Counted from the stretch's first letter, positions 8,116-17,057 are shown. The stretch is DNA of 64,000 nucleotides from Streptomyces sp. A0642 (GCF_004795105.1 NZ_SSBL01000003.1:310001-374000), one strand, 5' to 3'. Numbers and translations: made by a program. The notes: generated by a model from the letters alone, not told the origin.

Positions 8116-8847
8116 ATGACGGAGCAACTCGAACCCATGCCCACGAACTGGCAGCGCGCGCTCGCCGTCGTCGCTCACCCCGACGACCTGGAGTACGGCT
8201 GTGCGGCGGCGGTCGCCGGCTGGACCGATGACGGGCGCGAGATCACCTACCTCCTGGCCACCCGGGGCGAGGCCGGGATCGACACGCTCGACCCGGAGAG
8301 GTGCGCGCCGCTGCGCGAGCAGGAGCAGCGTGCGAGCGCGGCGGTCGTCGGAGTCTCCCGCGTCGAGTTCCTCGATCACCGCGACGGCGTGATCGAGTAC
8401 GGCATCGCTCTGCGCCGCGACATCGCGGCGGCCGTCCGCCGCCACCGGCCGGAGCTGGTGATCACACTGAACCACCGTGACACGTGGGGCGGTGTCGCCT
8501 GGAACACCCCCGACCACCGCGCGGTCGGCCGGGCGACGCTGGACGCGGTGGCCGACGCCGGCAACCGCTGGATCTTCCCGGAACTGACCCAGCAGGGTCT
8601 CGCGCCGTGGAACGGCGTGCGCTGGGTGGCCGTGGCCGGATCGTCCACGCCCACGCACGCCGTCGACGCGACGGCCGGTCTCGAGCGGTCGGTGCAGTCG
8701 CTCCTCGCGCACCGCACGTACATCGAAGTGCTCACGGACGAGGACCCCGAGGCGTACTGCCGCACCTTCCTCACCGGCAACGCGCAGGCGTCCGCCGAGC
8801 GCTTCGGGGGCCGCCCCGCGGTCGCCTTCGAGCTCTTCGCGCGCTGA
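8116..8847 (+). CDS. PIG-L family deacetylase
   Basis: A 243-residue protein with the zinc-binding motif AHPDD at residues 20-24 and a downstream His in NTPDHRAVGR that completes the metal site. PIG-L/LmbE enzymes remove N-acetyl groups from sugars such as GlcNAc-inositol (MshB in mycothiol synthesis), mycothiol S-conjugates (Mca) or antibiotic precursors. I cannot decide among these: neighbours are a sulfur-stress locus upstream and an acyl-CoA oxidation operon downstream. The ribosome binding site is weak. No signal peptide. Confidence 0.85.
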   Translation: MTEQLEPMPTNWQRALAVVAHPDDLEYGCAAAVAGWTDDGREITYLLATRGEAGIDTLDPERCAPLREQEQRASAAVVGVSRVEFLDHRDGVIEYGIALRRDIAAAVRRHRPELVITLNHRDTWGGVAWNTPDHRAVGRATLDAVADAGNRWIFPELTQQGLAPWNGVRWVAVAGSSTPTHAVDATAGLERSVQSLLAHRTYIEVLTDEDPEAYCRTFLTGNAQASAERFGGRPAVAFELFAR

Positions 8848-8995
8848 CGCCTCTCGGCGCGCCGAACCGTAGGGAGCGGCTCGGCCCGCCCGCGCGCCCG
8901 CTGCCCGCCGCAGGCCCTCCCGGGGGCGGGGGCGGGCGCACCCCCATGCCCGCACTCGGCCGGACCGGTCACCGTCAGGCTGTTCCCAGAGGGGC

Positions 8996-9012
8996 AAGCG
9001 ACCGCTTAGTAT
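8996..9012 (+). promoter_or_regulatory. Palindrome overlapping a -10 element of the acyl-CoA dehydrogenase operon
   Basis: AAGCG, two bases, CGCTT at 8996-9007 is a perfect palindrome that abuts TAGTAT (9007-9012), a good -10 sequence, 45 bases above the quinone reductase start. A bound repressor would block RNA polymerase. TetR-family regulators of fatty acid and CoA-ester catabolism use sites of this kind, but no regulator gene is nearby. Confidence 0.45.
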
Positions 9013-9056
9013 GCGCCGGAGCAGTGGTAATGCCGACAGTCTTGTGGAGGCCCTTC

Positions 9057-10025
9057 ATGCAGGCATGGCGAGTGCACCGGAACGGCGAGCCGAGCGAGGT
9101 GATGCGGCTCGAAGAAGTGGACCGGCCCACGCCCGGCGACGGGCAGGTGCTCATCGAGGTGCTCGCGGCGAACATCAACTTCCCCGACGCGCTGCTCTGC
9201 CGCGGCCAGTACCAGGTGCGGCCTCCGCTCCCGTTCACTCCCGGGGTGGAGATCTGCGGCAGGACCGAGGACGGGCGCCGGGTGCTCGCCACCCCCGCGC
9301 TGCCCAACGGCGGATTCGCCCAGTACGTCGTCGCGGACGAAGCGGCCCTGCTGCCGGTCCCGGACGCCCTGGACGACGCCGAGGCGGCGGCGCTGCACAT
9401 CGGCTACCAGACCGGCTGGTTCGGACTGCACCGCCGGGCACACCTCCAGGCCGGCGAGACCCTCCTCGTCCATGCCGCGGCAGGCGGCGTCGGCAGCGCG
9501 GCCGTACAGCTCGGCAAGGCCGCCGGCGCCACCGTGATCGGTGTGGTCGGAGGCCCCGAGAAGGCCAAGATCGCGGCCGGGCTCGGGTGCGACCTGGTCA
9601 TCGACCGCAGCACCGAGGACATCGTCGCCGCGGTCAAGGAGTTCACCGGCGGCCGCGGCGCCGACGTGGTGTACGACCCGGTCGGCGGCGACGCGTACGC
9701 CAAGTCCGTGAAGTGCATCGCCTTCGAGGGCCGGGTGATCGTCGTCGGCTTCGCCAGCGGCGTCATCCCCACCCCGGGGCTCAACCACGCCCTGGTGAAG
9801 AACTACTCCGTGGTCGGGCTCCACTGGGGCCTGTACAACACCAAGGACCCGCAGGCGGTCCGCGACTGCCACGAGGAGCTCACCCGGCTCGCCGAGCAGG
9901 GTGTCATCAAGCCGCTCATCAGCGAACGGGTCGCGATGGACGGGGCAGCGGCCGCCGTCCAGCGTGTCGCCGAAGGCACCAGCACCGGCCGCATCGTCGT
10001 CCTCCCGTCAGGAGCCGCCCGATGA
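9057..10025 (+). CDS. NADPH:quinone oxidoreductase, medium-chain dehydrogenase superfamily
   Basis: A 322-residue zinc-independent medium-chain dehydrogenase/reductase. The nucleotide-binding motif AAAGGVGSAAVQLGK is near residue 143 and a GGRGADVVYDPVGG stretch follows. Such enzymes reduce quinones or enoyl compounds with NADPH. I start it at the ATG at 9057, after GTGGAGG; the frame is open far upstream but that part is a shadow of the deacetylase gene. Its stop overlaps the start of the next gene (ATGA), so it heads a tightly coupled three-gene operon with two acyl-CoA dehydrogenases and probably acts on a related intermediate or redox partner. Confidence 0.85.
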   Translation: MQAWRVHRNGEPSEVMRLEEVDRPTPGDGQVLIEVLAANINFPDALLCRGQYQVRPPLPFTPGVEICGRTEDGRRVLATPALPNGGFAQYVVADEAALLPVPDALDDAEAAALHIGYQTGWFGLHRRAHLQAGETLLVHAAAGGVGSAAVQLGKAAGATVIGVVGGPEKAKIAAGLGCDLVIDRSTEDIVAAVKEFTGGRGADVVYDPVGGDAYAKSVKCIAFEGRVIVVGFASGVIPTPGLNHALVKNYSVVGLHWGLYNTKDPQAVRDCHEELTRLAEQGVIKPLISERVAMDGAAAAVQRVAEGTSTGRIVVLPSGAAR

Positions 10026-11209
10026 CCGCCCCGGACGCCGCGGACCTGCGCCGCCGCACCCGCGAACTGCTCGCCGCCCACCCACCGGCCACCACGGACC
10101 GCACCGACTTCCTCAAGGCGCGCTTCGATGCCGGACTCGCCTGGGTGCACTACCCGGCCGGCCTCGGCGGCCTCGACGCGCCCCGCTCCCTCCAGCCCGT
10201 GGTCGACGCCGAACTCGCCGCGGCGAACGCCCCGGACAACGACCCGCGCCGCATCGGCATCGGCCTCGGCATGGCGGCCCCCACCATCCTCGGCTTCGGC
10301 ACGGACGAACAGAAGCAGCGCTTCCTGCGCCCCCTGTGGGTCGGCGAGGAGGTGTGGTGCCAGCTCTTCAGCGAGCCGGGCGCCGGCTCCGACCTCGCGG
10401 CCCTCGGTACCCGTGCCGTGCGCGACGGGGCGGACTGGGTGGTCGACGGGCAGAAGGTCTGGACGTCCAGCGCCCACGTGGCACGCTGGGCGATCCTCAT
10501 CGCCCGCACCGACCCGGACGTGCCCAAGCACCGCGGTATCACCTACTTCATCTGCGACATGACCGATCCCGGCGTCGAGGTGCGGCCGCTGCGCCAGATC
10601 ACCGGTGAGGCCGAGTTCAACGAGGTCTTCCTCACCGGCGTCCGCATCCCCGACAGCCGGCGGCTCGGAGCGGTGGGGGAGGGCTGGAAGGTCGCGCAGA
10701 CGACCCTCATGAACGAGCGCGTCTCCATCGGCGGATCCCGCATCCCGCGCGAGGGCGGCATGATCGGTCCCCTCGCCCGGACCTGGCGCGAACGCCCCGA
10801 ACTGCGCACCCACGACCTGCACCAGCGCCTCCTGACCCTCTGGGTCGAGGCCGAGGTGGCCCGGCTCGCCGGGGAGCGCCTGCGCCAGCAGCTCGTCGCG
10901 GGACAGCCGGGTCCCGAGGGCTCCGGCATGAAGCTCGCCTTCGCCCGGCTCAACCAGGAGATCAGCGGCCTGGAAGTGGAACTCCTCGGAGACGACGGGC
11001 TGTTGTACGGCGACTGGACGATGCGCCGACCGGAGCACGTCGACTTCACCGGACGCGACGCCGGCTACCGCTACCTCCGCTCCAAGGGCAACTCCATCGA
11101 GGGCGGCACGAGCGAGGTACTGCTCAACATCGTCGCCGAACGCGTGCTCGGTCTGCCCGCCGAGCCGCGCAACGACAAGGACGTCGCCTGGAAGGACCTC
11201 TCCCGATGA
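10022..11209 (+). CDS. Acyl-CoA dehydrogenase, subunit-like protein 1
   Basis: A 395-residue flavoprotein of the acyl-CoA dehydrogenase family. The FAD/substrate segment LFSEPGAGSDLAALGT and the following WVVDGQKVWTSSAH are diagnostic; near the C-terminus IEGGTSEVLLN carries the region of the catalytic Glu in many members. It oxidises a CoA thioester at the alpha-beta position. Both ends overlap neighbours by four bases (ATGA), giving strict coupling with the reductase before and the second dehydrogenase after. Adjacent unequal dehydrogenase genes often encode alpha2beta2 enzymes for bulky substrates, as in mycobacterial steroid side-chain degradation. Confidence 0.9.
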   Translation: MTAPDAADLRRRTRELLAAHPPATTDRTDFLKARFDAGLAWVHYPAGLGGLDAPRSLQPVVDAELAAANAPDNDPRRIGIGLGMAAPTILGFGTDEQKQRFLRPLWVGEEVWCQLFSEPGAGSDLAALGTRAVRDGADWVVDGQKVWTSSAHVARWAILIARTDPDVPKHRGITYFICDMTDPGVEVRPLRQITGEAEFNEVFLTGVRIPDSRRLGAVGEGWKVAQTTLMNERVSIGGSRIPREGGMIGPLARTWRERPELRTHDLHQRLLTLWVEAEVARLAGERLRQQLVAGQPGPEGSGMKLAFARLNQEISGLEVELLGDDGLLYGDWTMRRPEHVDFTGRDAGYRYLRSKGNSIEGGTSEVLLNIVAERVLGLPAEPRNDKDVAWKDLSR

Positions 11210-12324
11210 CCGCACCGACCGAACCGAGCCAGGCACCGGACCTGCTGTACTCGGAAGCCGAGGAGGATCTGCGCGCCGCGGTCCGCTCCCTGCTCGCCGA
11301 CCGGGCCGACGCGCCGACGGTGATCGCCCGCACCGAGTCCGACACGCCGTACGACGCGCAGCTCTGGAGCGCCCTGGCCGCCGACATCGGCGCCGCCGGC
11401 CTGCTGGTGCCCGAGAAGCTGGGCGGCCAGGGCGCCAGCCACCGCGAGGCCGCCGTCGTCATCGAGGAGCTCGGGCGCAGTGTGGTCCCGGCGCCGTATC
11501 TGACCAGCTCCGTCGTCGCCACCGAGACGCTCCTGGCGCTCGGTGCCGAGGACGGACCGGTGGGCGCGCTGCTCGCCGACCTGGCCGCCGGCCGCAAGGT
11601 CGCGGTGCTCGCCGTGCCCTTCTCCGCCTCGGCGTCCGCCCCGCCCGTGCTGACCGGAGCTCTCGACGGAACACTCGGGCCGGTCGCCGACGCGGCGGCC
11701 GCCGACGTGCTGCTGGTGCCCACCGGCGACGGCCTCTACGCGGTCGGCACGGACGCCGCCGGTGTCGAGGTCCGGCCGCTCGTCCCGCTCGACCTCACCC
11801 GCCCGCTCGCCACGGTCACCCTCACCGGCGCCACCGGCACCCGGCTGGCGGACGCCGCGGCGGCGCGGTCCGCGGTGGACCGCGGACTGCTGGCCGGTGC
11901 GGGACTGCTCGCCTCGGAGCAGCTCGGACTCGCCGAATGGTGCCTGACCGAGACGGTGCGGCACACCCGGGAGCGCCACCAGTTCAACCGCCCGGTCGGA
12001 TCGTTCCAGTCGCTCAAGCACCGCATGGCGCAGCTCTGGCTGGAGGTCGTCTCGGCCCGGGCCGCGGCACGCAACGCCGCCGACGCGCTGGCGACGGGCA
12101 GCCCCGACACGCCGTTGGCCGTGGCCGTGGCGCAGGCGTACTGCTCCAAGGTCGCCGTCCACGCCGCGGAGGAGTGCGTCCAGCTGCACGGAGGCATCGG
12201 CATGACCTGGGAGCACCCTGCGCACCTGTACCTGAAGCGGGCCAAGGCCGACGCGACGGCCTTCGGAACGGCGGGCCACCACCGCGAGACCGTCGCCGCC
12301 CTGATGGAGCTGCCGGCTCCGTAG
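11206..12324 (+). CDS. Acyl-CoA dehydrogenase, subunit-like protein 2
   Basis: A 372-residue family member, more diverged than its neighbour: the N-terminal and middle domains are recognisable (LLVPEKLGGQGAS; PAPYLTSSVV) and the C-terminal domain carries ERHQFNRPVGSFQSLKH and QLHGGIGMTWEH. The middle domain lacks the full SEPGAGSD-type segment seen in the partner, which fits an accessory subunit in a heterotetramer. It starts by ATGA overlap and ends just before a strong terminator. The CoA-ester substrate is unknown; steroid-like or branched substrates are an inference from related paired enzymes. Confidence 0.88.
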   Translation: MTAPTEPSQAPDLLYSEAEEDLRAAVRSLLADRADAPTVIARTESDTPYDAQLWSALAADIGAAGLLVPEKLGGQGASHREAAVVIEELGRSVVPAPYLTSSVVATETLLALGAEDGPVGALLADLAAGRKVAVLAVPFSASASAPPVLTGALDGTLGPVADAAAADVLLVPTGDGLYAVGTDAAGVEVRPLVPLDLTRPLATVTLTGATGTRLADAAAARSAVDRGLLAGAGLLASEQLGLAEWCLTETVRHTRERHQFNRPVGSFQSLKHRMAQLWLEVVSARAAARNAADALATGSPDTPLAVAVAQAYCSKVAVHAAEECVQLHGGIGMTWEHPAHLYLKRAKADATAFGTAGHHRETVAALMELPAP

Positions 12325-12340
12325 CGATCCGGCCGGACCC

Positions 12341-12374
12341 GGAGCGGGGGCGCGTGCACACGCGTCCCCGCTCC
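12341..12374 (+). terminator. Terminator of the quinone reductase/acyl-CoA dehydrogenase operon
   Basis: A 16-base stem starting GGAGCGGGG and ending CCCCGCTCC, with one G-T pair and a two-base loop, lies 17 bases after the last stop codon. Confidence 0.8.
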
Positions 12375-12440
12375 ACCATGCCTGCGTACCACCATGCCTG
12401 CGTACCGCCGTGCCTGCGTACTGCCTGCCGTGCCCGCGTA
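12373..12440. repeat. Short tandem repeat, 16-bp unit
   Basis: Two identical copies of CCACCATGCCTGCGTA (12373-12388, 12389-12404), a third with two changes (12405-12420) and a diverged 20-base copy (12421-12440). The array lies right after the terminator in a gap of about 290 bases without a gene. It contains repeated ATG codons but no convincing ribosome binding site. Confidence 0.75.
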
Positions 12441-12614
12441 CCGCGGCGGACGGCGGCGCCGGTTCGTGCGGTTCCGGCCACGGCGGGCCGAACGCAGGCC
12501 GACGGACGGGCGGCGAACGAGACAACTCTGCCCGACCGCACCCGCGTTGCGGCGGGACGCTTCCATACTCGGTCGCGTCCGCCCGTCCGGCACGCCTCGC
12601 AACCGGGAGATCCC

Positions 12615-13490
12615 ATGGCGTTCCCCACCCGCCGCCGCGTCGTCACCACCGCACTGGCCACCGCGGCCACAGGCGCTCTCGTGCCCCTTCCCAGGGCCGC
12701 CGCGAGCGAAGCGCCGCGTGCCCTCGGTCCCCGGCCTCTGCCCCGGGCCCACGCGCACAACGACTACCTGCACCCGCGCCCGCTCCTCGACGCACTGGAC
12801 CAGGGATTCACCAGCGTCGAAGCCGACGTCTTCCTCGTGGACGGTGAACTGCTCGTCGCCCACGAGGCCACCGGTCTCGACCCCGCCCGCACCCTCTCCG
12901 CGCTCTACCTCGATCCCCTCCTCGCCAGGGTCCGGGCCAACCACGGCACGGTGTTCCGCGACGACCGCGCACCGGTGCAACTGCTGATCGACATCAAGAC
13001 GGACGGTGCCGCCGCCTACGCGGAACTCGACCGCCAGCTCCGCCGCCACCGGCAGATGCTGACGTCCTTCCAACACGGCCGGGTGCGGCCCGGGGCCGTC
13101 ACCGCCGTCATTTCGGGCGACCGGTCCGCCCGTGCCCCGATGGAGGCCCAGCACACCCGGTACGCCTTCTACGACGGCAGGCTCGACGACCTCGGTACCG
13201 CGGCGCCCGCCTCGTTCATCCCCCTCATCAGCGGCAGCTGGACCGGGACGTTCACCTGGCTCGGTGACGGGCCGGTTCCGCCCGCCGAGAGGGAGGCACT
13301 GCGCGCGATCACCGCCGCCGCGCACCGCGCGGGTCAGCGCGTGCGCTTCTGGGCGACGCCCGACGCGGTGGGGCCGCAGCGCGAGGCGGTCTGGGCCGAA
13401 TTGCTGGCCGCCGGCGTGGACCACCTCAACACCGACGACCTCGCCGGACTCGCCCGCTTCCTCCGTGACCAGGACCGGCGCGCGCGGTAG
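12615..13490 (+). CDS. Secreted PI-PLC/GDPD-like phosphodiesterase
   Basis: A 291-residue protein with an N-terminal signal (RRR followed by a hydrophobic stretch and an Ala-rich cleavage region), possibly Tat-dependent. The mature start has HAHNDY near residue 44 and later EADVFL and LLIDIKTDG, the metal- and substrate-binding pattern of the phosphatidylinositol phospholipase C/glycerophosphodiester phosphodiesterase fold (a family also including fungal AIM6). It probably cleaves phosphodiesters in phospholipid-derived compounds outside the cell. The ATG follows CCGGGAG. No partner genes are evident. Confidence 0.75.
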   Translation: MAFPTRRRVVTTALATAATGALVPLPRAAASEAPRALGPRPLPRAHAHNDYLHPRPLLDALDQGFTSVEADVFLVDGELLVAHEATGLDPARTLSALYLDPLLARVRANHGTVFRDDRAPVQLLIDIKTDGAAAYAELDRQLRRHRQMLTSFQHGRVRPGAVTAVISGDRSARAPMEAQHTRYAFYDGRLDDLGTAAPASFIPLISGSWTGTFTWLGDGPVPPAEREALRAITAAAHRAGQRVRFWATPDAVGPQREAVWAELLAAGVDHLNTDDLAGLARFLRDQDRRAR

Positions 13491-13628
13491 GCGGCCGAGC
13501 GACGTCTTGTAACCCGGCACCGTCCAGCCGTACCCGTTTGGCGGACACGCCAGTGCGCCGGATGGCTCCTCCGCTCCGCCAGACTGGCGGCGAATGCCGC
13601 AATTCCGGCGCGGCGGAGGAGGTTGGGC

Positions 13629-13823
13629 ATGGCCATTTCGATCTCACTGGTGCTGCTTCTGCTGATTCTTGCGGTGATCTTCCTCCGCAACGGCGGACTG
13701 AAGATCTCGCACGCCCTGGTCTGCGCCCTCCTCGGGTTCTTCCTCGCGGGGACGAGCATGGCCCCCACGATCCAGGAGGGGCTCACGGCCACCGCGGACG
13801 TCGTCAGCAGCATCAGGCCCTGA
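13629..13823 (+). CDS. Small membrane protein of unknown function
   Basis: A 64-residue protein with a hydrophobic N-terminus (about residues 2-19), a short basic link (LRNGGLK) and a second hydrophobic stretch (about 27-45), ending in TATADVVSSI. It looks like a two-helix membrane protein of a type I associate with Streptomyces chromosomes. The ATG follows GCGGAGGAGG eight bases upstream; a TTG two codons earlier is too close to that site. I do not recognise a function. Confidence 0.65.
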   Translation: MAISISLVLLLLILAVIFLRNGGLKISHALVCALLGFFLAGTSMAPTIQEGLTATADVVSSIRP

Positions 13824-14086
13824 CCCCGCCGCCCGACCCGGCCGGTCCTGCCGCCTACGGCCGCGCCGGCCGGGTCCGGTGGCGCGGAATCGCTCACGAA
13901 CGGGCTCGACCGCCACCAGAGCATGATCAGTCCGTTCAATGAGCCGCTTCATACGGTCAACCGTGGAGCGTGGTCATCGCGGTGTGAAACGGTTCGGTGG
14001 GACACGGGGCGGGCCGGACCGTGGCCTCGCCCGGCGCGGCAACGGCCGCCGGGCGTCGCACCGAGCCGGCCCCGGGGACGGGAGCC

Positions 14087-14812
14087 ATGTCATTTCCTCC
14101 TTACGGGCGTGATCCGGGCGCGGTCCACCCCGCACGCCGCGACAGCGGGCGCTGCTGCCGGTGTCAGCAGCGTCCCTGGACGACCGCCGTCGGCAGTGAG
14201 CGCCTCTGCGGACCGTGCGCCGCCTGCTGCCGGGAGTGCGGCCGGGCACCCGCCCGCCACCTGGACGGTCTCGACGACGGGCTCTGCGGTGACTGCCGCG
14301 GGGTGTGCGGGCGGTGCCGCACGCCGGTCTCGGCCGACGGCGACTGTCATTGCCCCCGGTGGCAGCGGTCCTCGGCGGATCCGGTCGGATATCTGCTGCA
14401 CGCCCTGCCGGCGCCGCTGATGCGGGAGTTCGGCGGCCGCTGTCCGAGCGAGCTCGTCGAGCTGATCCGGCGGGAACTGGGCGGGCGCAGCCCCGACCAG
14501 CTCCTGGAGCGAATCGAGCGGAGGTGGCACGCACGCTGGTCCCACACCCTTCAGGAGAAGGACGAGGAGGGGCGCCGCCGCAGCCCTCTGGAGATCGCCG
14601 AACAACTGCTCCGGCCGGGCCTCTGCGCCGAGCCGGCGTGCGAGGACGGGCGGCTGATCACCACCGACTCCCCGTGTCCGCGCTGTGCGCGCCCGCTCCA
14701 CCGATTCGTCCCGGCGCAGGCCGACCGCGAGCCGGCCTCGGACCGGGCGGGGACCGTCGCAGCCGCGATCAGGCGGGAGATGCTTGACCGCCGGACCGGC
14801 GGACGCCGTTGA
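14087..14812 (+). CDS. Cysteine-rich zinc-ribbon-like protein of unknown function
   Basis: A 241-residue protein. The first 90 residues hold many CxxC pairs (CCRC, CGPCAACC, CGDC, CGRC), so several zinc ribbons are likely; a further CPRC pair lies near the C-terminus, probably completed by an upstream Cys. The middle part (about 100-185) is helical and charged (LVELIRRELGG, LLERIERRWHARW) without Cys, like a treble-domain adaptor or nucleic-acid-binding protein. The ATG follows ACGGGAG; the frame is open to 13997 but the extra part is low-complexity. Codon use is that of a normal gene. It ends 39 bases before the convergent small gene. No function can be named. Confidence 0.7.
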   Translation: MSFPPYGRDPGAVHPARRDSGRCCRCQQRPWTTAVGSERLCGPCAACCRECGRAPARHLDGLDDGLCGDCRGVCGRCRTPVSADGDCHCPRWQRSSADPVGYLLHALPAPLMREFGGRCPSELVELIRRELGGRSPDQLLERIERRWHARWSHTLQEKDEEGRRRSPLEIAEQLLRPGLCAEPACEDGRLITTDSPCPRCARPLHRFVPAQADREPASDRAGTVAAAIRREMLDRRTGGRR

Positions 14813-14851
14813 GGCGCAGGCCCGCCAGGTCGTCGTGTCTTGCCCCGTGGG

Positions 14852-15169
14852 CTACTCCGCGGCCGCTTCCCCCGCCGCGACGCCCGGTTCCGGCGGCAGC
14901 GCGGGGACCCTGGCCGCCGAACCCCGCCGGACCGCCTCCACGACGGCTTCGTGCAGCGAACGGCTCGCTCTCTCCGACGGGCAGGGCACGGGACTGCCCG
15001 CCATGGTGAACCAGTCGGCCGCATCGGTGTACTGCACAGTTATCTGTGCCGTGCCCTCGGCCCAAGTGGTGTGGACGGTCAGGTCGCCGGACAGCGGCCC
15101 GACCTCCTCGGTGAGCACGCCGCCGTGCCCCGAGTAAACCCCGCGTGTCGTCCAGGACGCCCAAGTCAT
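14852..15169 (-). CDS. Conserved hypothetical protein
   Basis: A 105-residue protein beginning MTWASWTT, with a beta-rich centre (GDLTVHTTWAEGTAQITVQY) and a helical EAVVEAVRRG segment. I recall similar short proteins across Streptomyces, but no function. There is no signal peptide or transmembrane segment, and the N-terminal part would fit a small beta-barrel. It converges with the Cys-rich gene and its upstream side is the long gap before the APC permease. Confidence 0.65.
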   Translation of the reverse strand: MTWASWTTRGVYSGHGGVLTEEVGPLSGDLTVHTTWAEGTAQITVQYTDAADWFTMAGSPVPCPSERASRSLHEAVVEAVRRGSAARVPALPPEPGVAAGEAAAE

Positions 15170-15582
15170 GGATCCAGGCTCGCACCAAAGGCGGCGTATC
15201 GCGACCTACGGGCCAAGGCCCGGAACCGCAGGGGCCGTAGAGCCCGGACGGCGGCGTCCGCGGCGCCGTGGCCCGGGGTCCGCAGAGCACCGGCCCGGGG
15301 ATCCGCCGGCGAACCCCGGATGGATTTGAACCAAATTTTTCGAGCGGCCGCGCTGCGGTTCCCGCAGTCCCCGATCCCGTTGCCCTGACGCCATCTTGAC
15401 GGCAAACCGTCGGCCGGTGATCTACGGGCGACGAATTCCGAAGGAAAACAGCTATTGACCTGCGGAAGGCGTCGGTATTGCATGTCGCGTCGGGAGCACC
15501 GGAACCATCCCCCATACCTCGTCCCGGAGGCGATACCGCTCCCGCGCTCAGACACCGCACCTGTTGATCGGAACCCGACTCG
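15170..15582. other. Intergenic region of 413 bp with AT-rich patch
   Basis: No gene is seen. A patch at 15321-15342 is unusually AT-rich for this genome: ATTTG, AAC, CAAAT followed by four T, a weak short hairpin. A TTGACC at 15455-15460 could be a -35 for the permease but no good -10 stands at the right distance. The region must hold promoters for the two divergent genes. Confidence 0.4.
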
Positions 15583-16980
15583 ATGACCGACACGCTCAGC
15601 GCTCCACAGGCACTCGCCCCCGCGACCGGACCCACCCCGCAGAAGCTCAAGCGTTCCATCGGCGTCGTCGGAGGGACCCTGCTCACGCTCTCCTGCGTGA
15701 CTCCCGCCTCCACCCTCTTCGTGGTGGTGCCCGACCTGTTCTCCAGCCTCGGCACGTACACCGCGCTCACCATCGCGATCGGCTCGCTGCTCTGTATCGC
15801 GGTGGCCTTCTGTTACTCGGAGCTGGGCACCCTCATCCCCAGCGCCGGTGGCGAGTACGCCATGGTGTCGACGATGGCGGGCCGGCTCGCTGGCTGGCTC
15901 GTCTTCGTGCTCTCCCTGCTCGTCGTCATGATCGTGCCCCCGGTCATCGCCATGGGGACCGCCGACTACCTCGCCCCCCTCGTGCACATCCCCGCCTCCC
16001 TCGCCGGGGCCGGCGTCATGCTCCTGGCCACCCTCGCGGGCCTCCTCGACCTGCGCGCGAACGCGTGGATCACCGGCATCTTCCTGGTCCTGGAAGTGAT
16101 CGCCGCAGGCGTCGTCGCCGTCCTCGGGTTCGCCCACGCCGAGCGGGGCGCCTCCGCGCTCGTGCACGGTTCCGTCGCCTCCTCGGGCGGTACGAGTTCG
16201 ACCGTCACCGCCATGATGGTCGTCTCCGGGCTCGCCATCGCCCTCTTCATCACGCAGGGCTTCTCCACGGCCGTCTACCTCTCGGAGGAGCTGGAGAACC
16301 CGCGGCGCAACGTCGCCCGCACGGTCCTCGCCACGCTCGCCATCTCGACGGCCGTCATCCTCGTCCCCGTCATCGCCATCACCCTGGGCGCCCCCGACCT
16401 CGCGGCCCTGACCTCCGGCGACCTCAGCGGCATGGTCGAGGCCTGGTCCAACTCGGCCGTCGGCACGTTCGTCAGCCTCTGCGTCGCCCTGGCGATCATC
16501 AACGCCGGCATCGTCATGGTCATCCAGAACTCCCGGGTCCTGTTCGCCTCCGCCCGCGACAAGGCCTGGCCCGCGCCGGTCAACCAGGCGCTGTCCCGGC
16601 TCGGCCGGTTCGGCTCGCCGTGGGTGGCGACGCTCCTCGTCGGCATCCCCGGAGCGGCCCTCTGCTTCGTCAACCTCGACACGCTCTACGGCGTCACCGG
16701 GGTCTCCGTCACGGCCATGTACCTGCTGGTGGCCGTCGCCGCGCTGCTCTGCCGGCGAGGCGCCCACCGCGGCGCACCCGCCTGGCGGATGCCACTCTGG
16801 CCCGCCGTCCCCGTGGCGCTCATCCTCGTCCTCGCCTACATCCTGACCCAGCAGGAGCCCGAGTACCTGCTCTGGACCGGCGGGATCACCGCCGTCGCCA
16901 CGCTGTACTGGGCCCTGTACCTGAGGCCCCGCCGCGCCACCCGGTGGCTGGTGAGCATCCCCGAGGACGAGCAGGCCTGA
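15583..16980 (+). CDS. APC superfamily amino acid permease
   Basis: A 465-residue protein with about twelve hydrophobic segments. The first helix carries GVVGGTLLTLSCVTPAST, the unwound substrate-binding region of APC transporters, and EELENPRRNVARTVLAT lies in the usual cytoplasmic loop after helix six. It takes up amino acids or polyamines using a proton gradient. The ATG at 15583 is preceded only by a weak site. The substrate is unknown. A lipoprotein gene follows 77 bases later with its own weak context, so an operon is possible but not shown. Confidence 0.88.
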   Translation: MTDTLSAPQALAPATGPTPQKLKRSIGVVGGTLLTLSCVTPASTLFVVVPDLFSSLGTYTALTIAIGSLLCIAVAFCYSELGTLIPSAGGEYAMVSTMAGRLAGWLVFVLSLLVVMIVPPVIAMGTADYLAPLVHIPASLAGAGVMLLATLAGLLDLRANAWITGIFLVLEVIAAGVVAVLGFAHAERGASALVHGSVASSGGTSSTVTAMMVVSGLAIALFITQGFSTAVYLSEELENPRRNVARTVLATLAISTAVILVPVIAITLGAPDLAALTSGDLSGMVEAWSNSAVGTFVSLCVALAIINAGIVMVIQNSRVLFASARDKAWPAPVNQALSRLGRFGSPWVATLLVGIPGAALCFVNLDTLYGVTGVSVTAMYLLVAVAALLCRRGAHRGAPAWRMPLWPAVPVALILVLAYILTQQEPEYLLWTGGITAVATLYWALYLRPRRATRWLVSIPEDEQA

Positions 16981-17057
16981 GACGGGTACTCCGGTGATCG
17001 GGTGACTCCGGCAGCGGGGCGTCATGCCTGACCGGCCGTGCGGTTAGGAATGCGGGC

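Noticed and set aside
8484..9056. Upstream extension of the quinone oxidoreductase
   Set aside because: It runs over the end of the deacetylase gene in another frame, with no conserved features; the ATG at 9057 has a good ribosome binding site.
15319..15345. Minus-strand GGTTCAAATCC, the look of a tRNA T-arm, as a tRNA or att remnant
   Set aside because: The flanking bases do not make a T-stem or acceptor stem, and no other tRNA part or integrase is present.
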